Of a stretch of DNA of 64,000 nt, positions 62,026 to 64,000 are shown in pieces. Every line of letters starts with the position of its first letter. The first letter of the stretch is position 1. A model generated the notes under the pieces. The model saw only the letters and a list, made by a program, of their open reading frames with translations. It made no database searches and was not told the origin of the DNA. Position numbers and translations under genes: made by a program. The stretch comes from Neocallimastix lanati (nom. inval.) (lineage: Eukaryota; Neocallimastigomycota; Neocallimastigomycetes; Neocallimastigales; Neocallimastigaceae), in contig JACVTC010000022.1 in NCBI GenBank assembly GCA_016946835.1, positions 622,501 to 686,500 of the forward strand, in the 5' to 3' direction.

Positions 62026-63498
62026 ATATATATATAGAATATTTATTTTCATTATTTCATTATTATTTTTATTTAAATTTTTTGCTCTACAGAAATATAA
62101 TTCAATTATTCTATTTTCTCATAATAGAATTTCTTAAACTTAACCTCAGAAATCACTAAAAATTTTTATTTTTTATTTTTATTTTATTTTTATTTTATTT
62201 TATTATATTTACTTTATTTTAGTTTATTTAGAAATTTCTTTGGCTTGATAATGCATATAAATCATCAATGATAATTATTAATTACTTTAGATAAACATTA
62301 CTATCTTTCACTTTTTTTTTTTATTTTTTATACTAAATATCTATACGAATATTATTTTTATTTTTTTTATACTAAATATCTATACGAATATTATTTTTAT
62401 TTTTATTCGTTAGTTATTTATTAAAAAAAAAAAGAATTAGTTTCATTTTATAATTTAATACTATAAAACTAATACTATATTTTTTTTTCTGTAAATTATT
62501 TTTAAATATTTTTTTTTTTTTAAAAAAAAGATTTAGTTCAATTTTAAATTTTAAAACTATGTATAAAATTAATATTTAAAAAAAAAAAAAAAAATTTTCC
62601 ATAAATTTCTAATTGTTAATTAAATAATATATCTATAAACAATAAATAATTGTTAATAAATAAATACATTAAAAAAATACTAAACAACTAAATATAATCA
62701 ATATAATTAACTAGATAAATAACTAAATAAATAAAAATATAAATAAATAAAAATATAAATAAATAAAAATATAAATAAATAAAAATATAAATAAATAAAA
62801 ATATAAATAAATAAAAATACAAATAAATAAAAATATAAATAAATAAGAATATAAATAAATAAAAATATAAATAAATAAAAATATAAATAAATAAAAATAT
62901 AAATAAATAAAAATATAAATATTTAAATATTTAAATAAATATATAAATATAATAATATAAATATAATAGTTTTTTTAATTTTAAAAAAAGAAAATTATAA
63001 TAAATTGATAGAATTAATAATATAATTATTAAAAAGATTCCTATAGAATAAATATGAGTTGTCAAATTATTAGTGATACTTTCATATAATTTATTAAAAA
63101 AAAAAAAATTTATTTCGTGTTAGTGAAACAAAATATAATTCATTAACATTATATTTTTCATATATTTAATTGATATAATAATTATTTATTATAATTATTA
63201 AAAAAATTTAATATAAAATAAAATTTTTCCTTCTTTTTTTTTTTATTTTTGTTTTTAATAACTGAAATATAATTTTTAGGATTTTATTTTTTTTATAAAA
63301 AAAAAAAAAAAATAAATTTAAAAAAAAAAAACGAAAAATTTTAAATAAATAAATAAACAAATAAAACAAGTTAAGACGAAATAAGGATAAAACCAAATAA
63401 ATAAAATTTAAAACAATCAAAAGACAAACAAACAAACAAACAAAAAAAAAAAAAAATAAACAGTCTAATAAACAAATAAATAAATAATTTATATAAAA
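62026..63498. other. AT-rich region upstream of the BAP31-like gene
   Basis: Contains a ~45-bp direct repeat around TATACTAAATATCTATACGA (62329 and 62367), the 16-bp tandem array listed separately, and a polypurine stretch before the gene start at 63499. Confidence 0.6.
62726..62920. repeat. 16-bp tandem array, ~12 copies
   Basis: Unit ATAAATAAATAAAAAT, nearly perfect with single-base variants (for example C at 62820 and G at 62847). Confidence 0.92.
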
Positions 63499-64000
63499 AT
63501 GTCTTCTTCTACTCCATTTATTGGTCCAATTTCTTACTTATTAGTTGGTCATTGTGTTACTATTACTTTTCTTTCATTACCTTCTTTTCCTTTAAGAAGA
63601 CTAATTGTAGAAAAAATTTCACGTGGTCAAAATAAAATTCTTAATCATATAAGATTTTGTTATATAATGCTTCATGTATTTATACTTTTGCTCTTTATTG
63701 ATGATATAAGACGTATGAACTATCTTAAGGAGCAAGTAGGAAGAGCATATAAAAATGAAAGAGCGGATAGTACAACACTACAAGATTTTTCAAAGAGACT
63801 TCATAAGGCTCAAAGAGATTTCTATATTTTAATATTTACTTTATTCTGTGCTGTTATTACCTATTTACTTCATTTATTAGTATTAAAAATGGAGAATTAT
63901 CGTGTCAAATATCTTGAATTAAAGGAAATGTACAACATGATGGAAAAGAAAAGTTTAGAATTAGCTGACCAACTTAGTGATTTAAAATCTGGTAAAGTCA
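63499..64000 (+). CDS. BAP31/Yet-like ER membrane protein (5' part)
   Basis: The open frame runs from the ATG at 63499 to the window edge (167 codons so far, no intron seen). Three hydrophobic segments are visible: about residues 10-33 (ISYLLVGHCVTITFLSLPSF), 50-66 (CYIMLHVFILLLFIDD) and 104-124 (FYILIFTLFCAVITYLLHLL). The pattern LPSFPLRRLIVEKI, the IDDIRRMNYL motif, and AQRDFYILIFTLF match the BAP31/Yet1-Yet3 family (where DSVRE/IRR and QRNLYLxGFTLFL are typical). The sequence then enters a charged coiled-coil-like tail (EMYNMMEKKSLELADQL). These proteins sit in the ER membrane and help sort and export membrane cargo. The C terminus lies outside the window. Confidence 0.85.
   Translation, partial: MSSSTPFIGPISYLLVGHCVTITFLSLPSFPLRRLIVEKISRGQNKILNHIRFCYIMLHVFILLLFIDDIRRMNYLKEQVGRAYKNERADSTTLQDFSKRLHKAQRDFYILIFTLFCAVITYLLHLLVLKMENYRVKYLELKEMYNMMEKKSLELADQLSDLKSGKV

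Noticed and set aside
1-64000. Organellar origin (very high AT)
   Set aside because: Nuclear genes with GT-AG spliceosomal introns, secreted enzymes and a Pol III tRNA gene rule out a mitochondrial genome.
1-64000. A social amoeba such as Dictyostelium (AT-rich, poly-Asn, PKS genes)
   Set aside because: CBM1-linked GH6 cellulases in a cluster and the intron and repeat style fit anaerobic fungi better; no Dictyostelium-type transposons seen.

Overview
The window looks like nuclear DNA of an anaerobic gut fungus (Neocallimastigomycota; Piromyces, Neocallimastix, Anaeromyces and Orpinomyces are the kind of genera meant). The reasons are: extremely AT-rich spacers full of homopolymer and short tandem runs, short GT-AG introns that are almost pure A/T, two secreted GH6 cellulases carrying fungal cellulose-binding modules (CBM1), Asn-rich linkers and homopolymers, and several degenerate non-LTR retrotransposons. 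The phylum call is inference from gene content; the genus cannot be told from the sequence.

Layout. 31-1805 (+): RRP41, a ring subunit of the RNA exosome, in 7 exons. 2572-6602 (-): a 1047-residue unknown, mostly disordered protein in 6 exons, with 16 perfect-length copies of a 14-residue SPKK-containing repeat. 7238-9547 (+): a DXO/Rai1 family decapping nuclease in 9 exons, divergent from the previous gene. 11150-14103: retrotransposon debris, including a 5'-truncated LINE copy with an open RT frame and a recognisable 14-bp target-site duplication. 15374-22716 (-): a 2315-residue polyketide synthase (degenerate ACP-like N terminus, KS-AT-DH-KR-ACP-TE) with one intron that splits the KS active-site motif. 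22717-32914: a 10-kb AT desert holding repeats, a LINE tail and a decayed Cys-containing coding remnant near 29.9-30.35 kb. 32915-35155 (+): a single-pass membrane protein with an extracellular F5/8C (discoidin) domain and a 69-residue Asn run. 36500-38600 (-): a decayed second LINE family (endonuclease plus RT pieces). 43288-44745 (-) and 52817-54521 (+): two intact CBM1-linker-GH6 cellulases. 56457-57374 (+): a broken third GH6 copy, itself interrupted by a SINE-like insertion with an 11-bp target duplication. 57.6-59.0 kb: further LINE, SINE and MITE-like pieces. 59937-60009 (+): tRNA-Val(UAC). 61.74-62.03 kb (+): another LINE tail. 63499-64000 (+): the start of a BAP31/Yet-like ER membrane protein, cut by the window edge.

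How the genes relate. RRP41 and DXO/Rai1 both act in RNA quality control, but their proximity is probably chance. The three GH6 loci share a phase-2 intron at the same point in CBM1, so they come from local duplication of one ancestral spliced gene; two copies remain intact and one has decayed. The PKS stands alone, with no recognisable tailoring gene beside it. At least five repeat families (two LINE families, a SINE-like family, a separate poly(A)-tailed family, a MITE-like element) account for most of the non-AT sequence outside genes.
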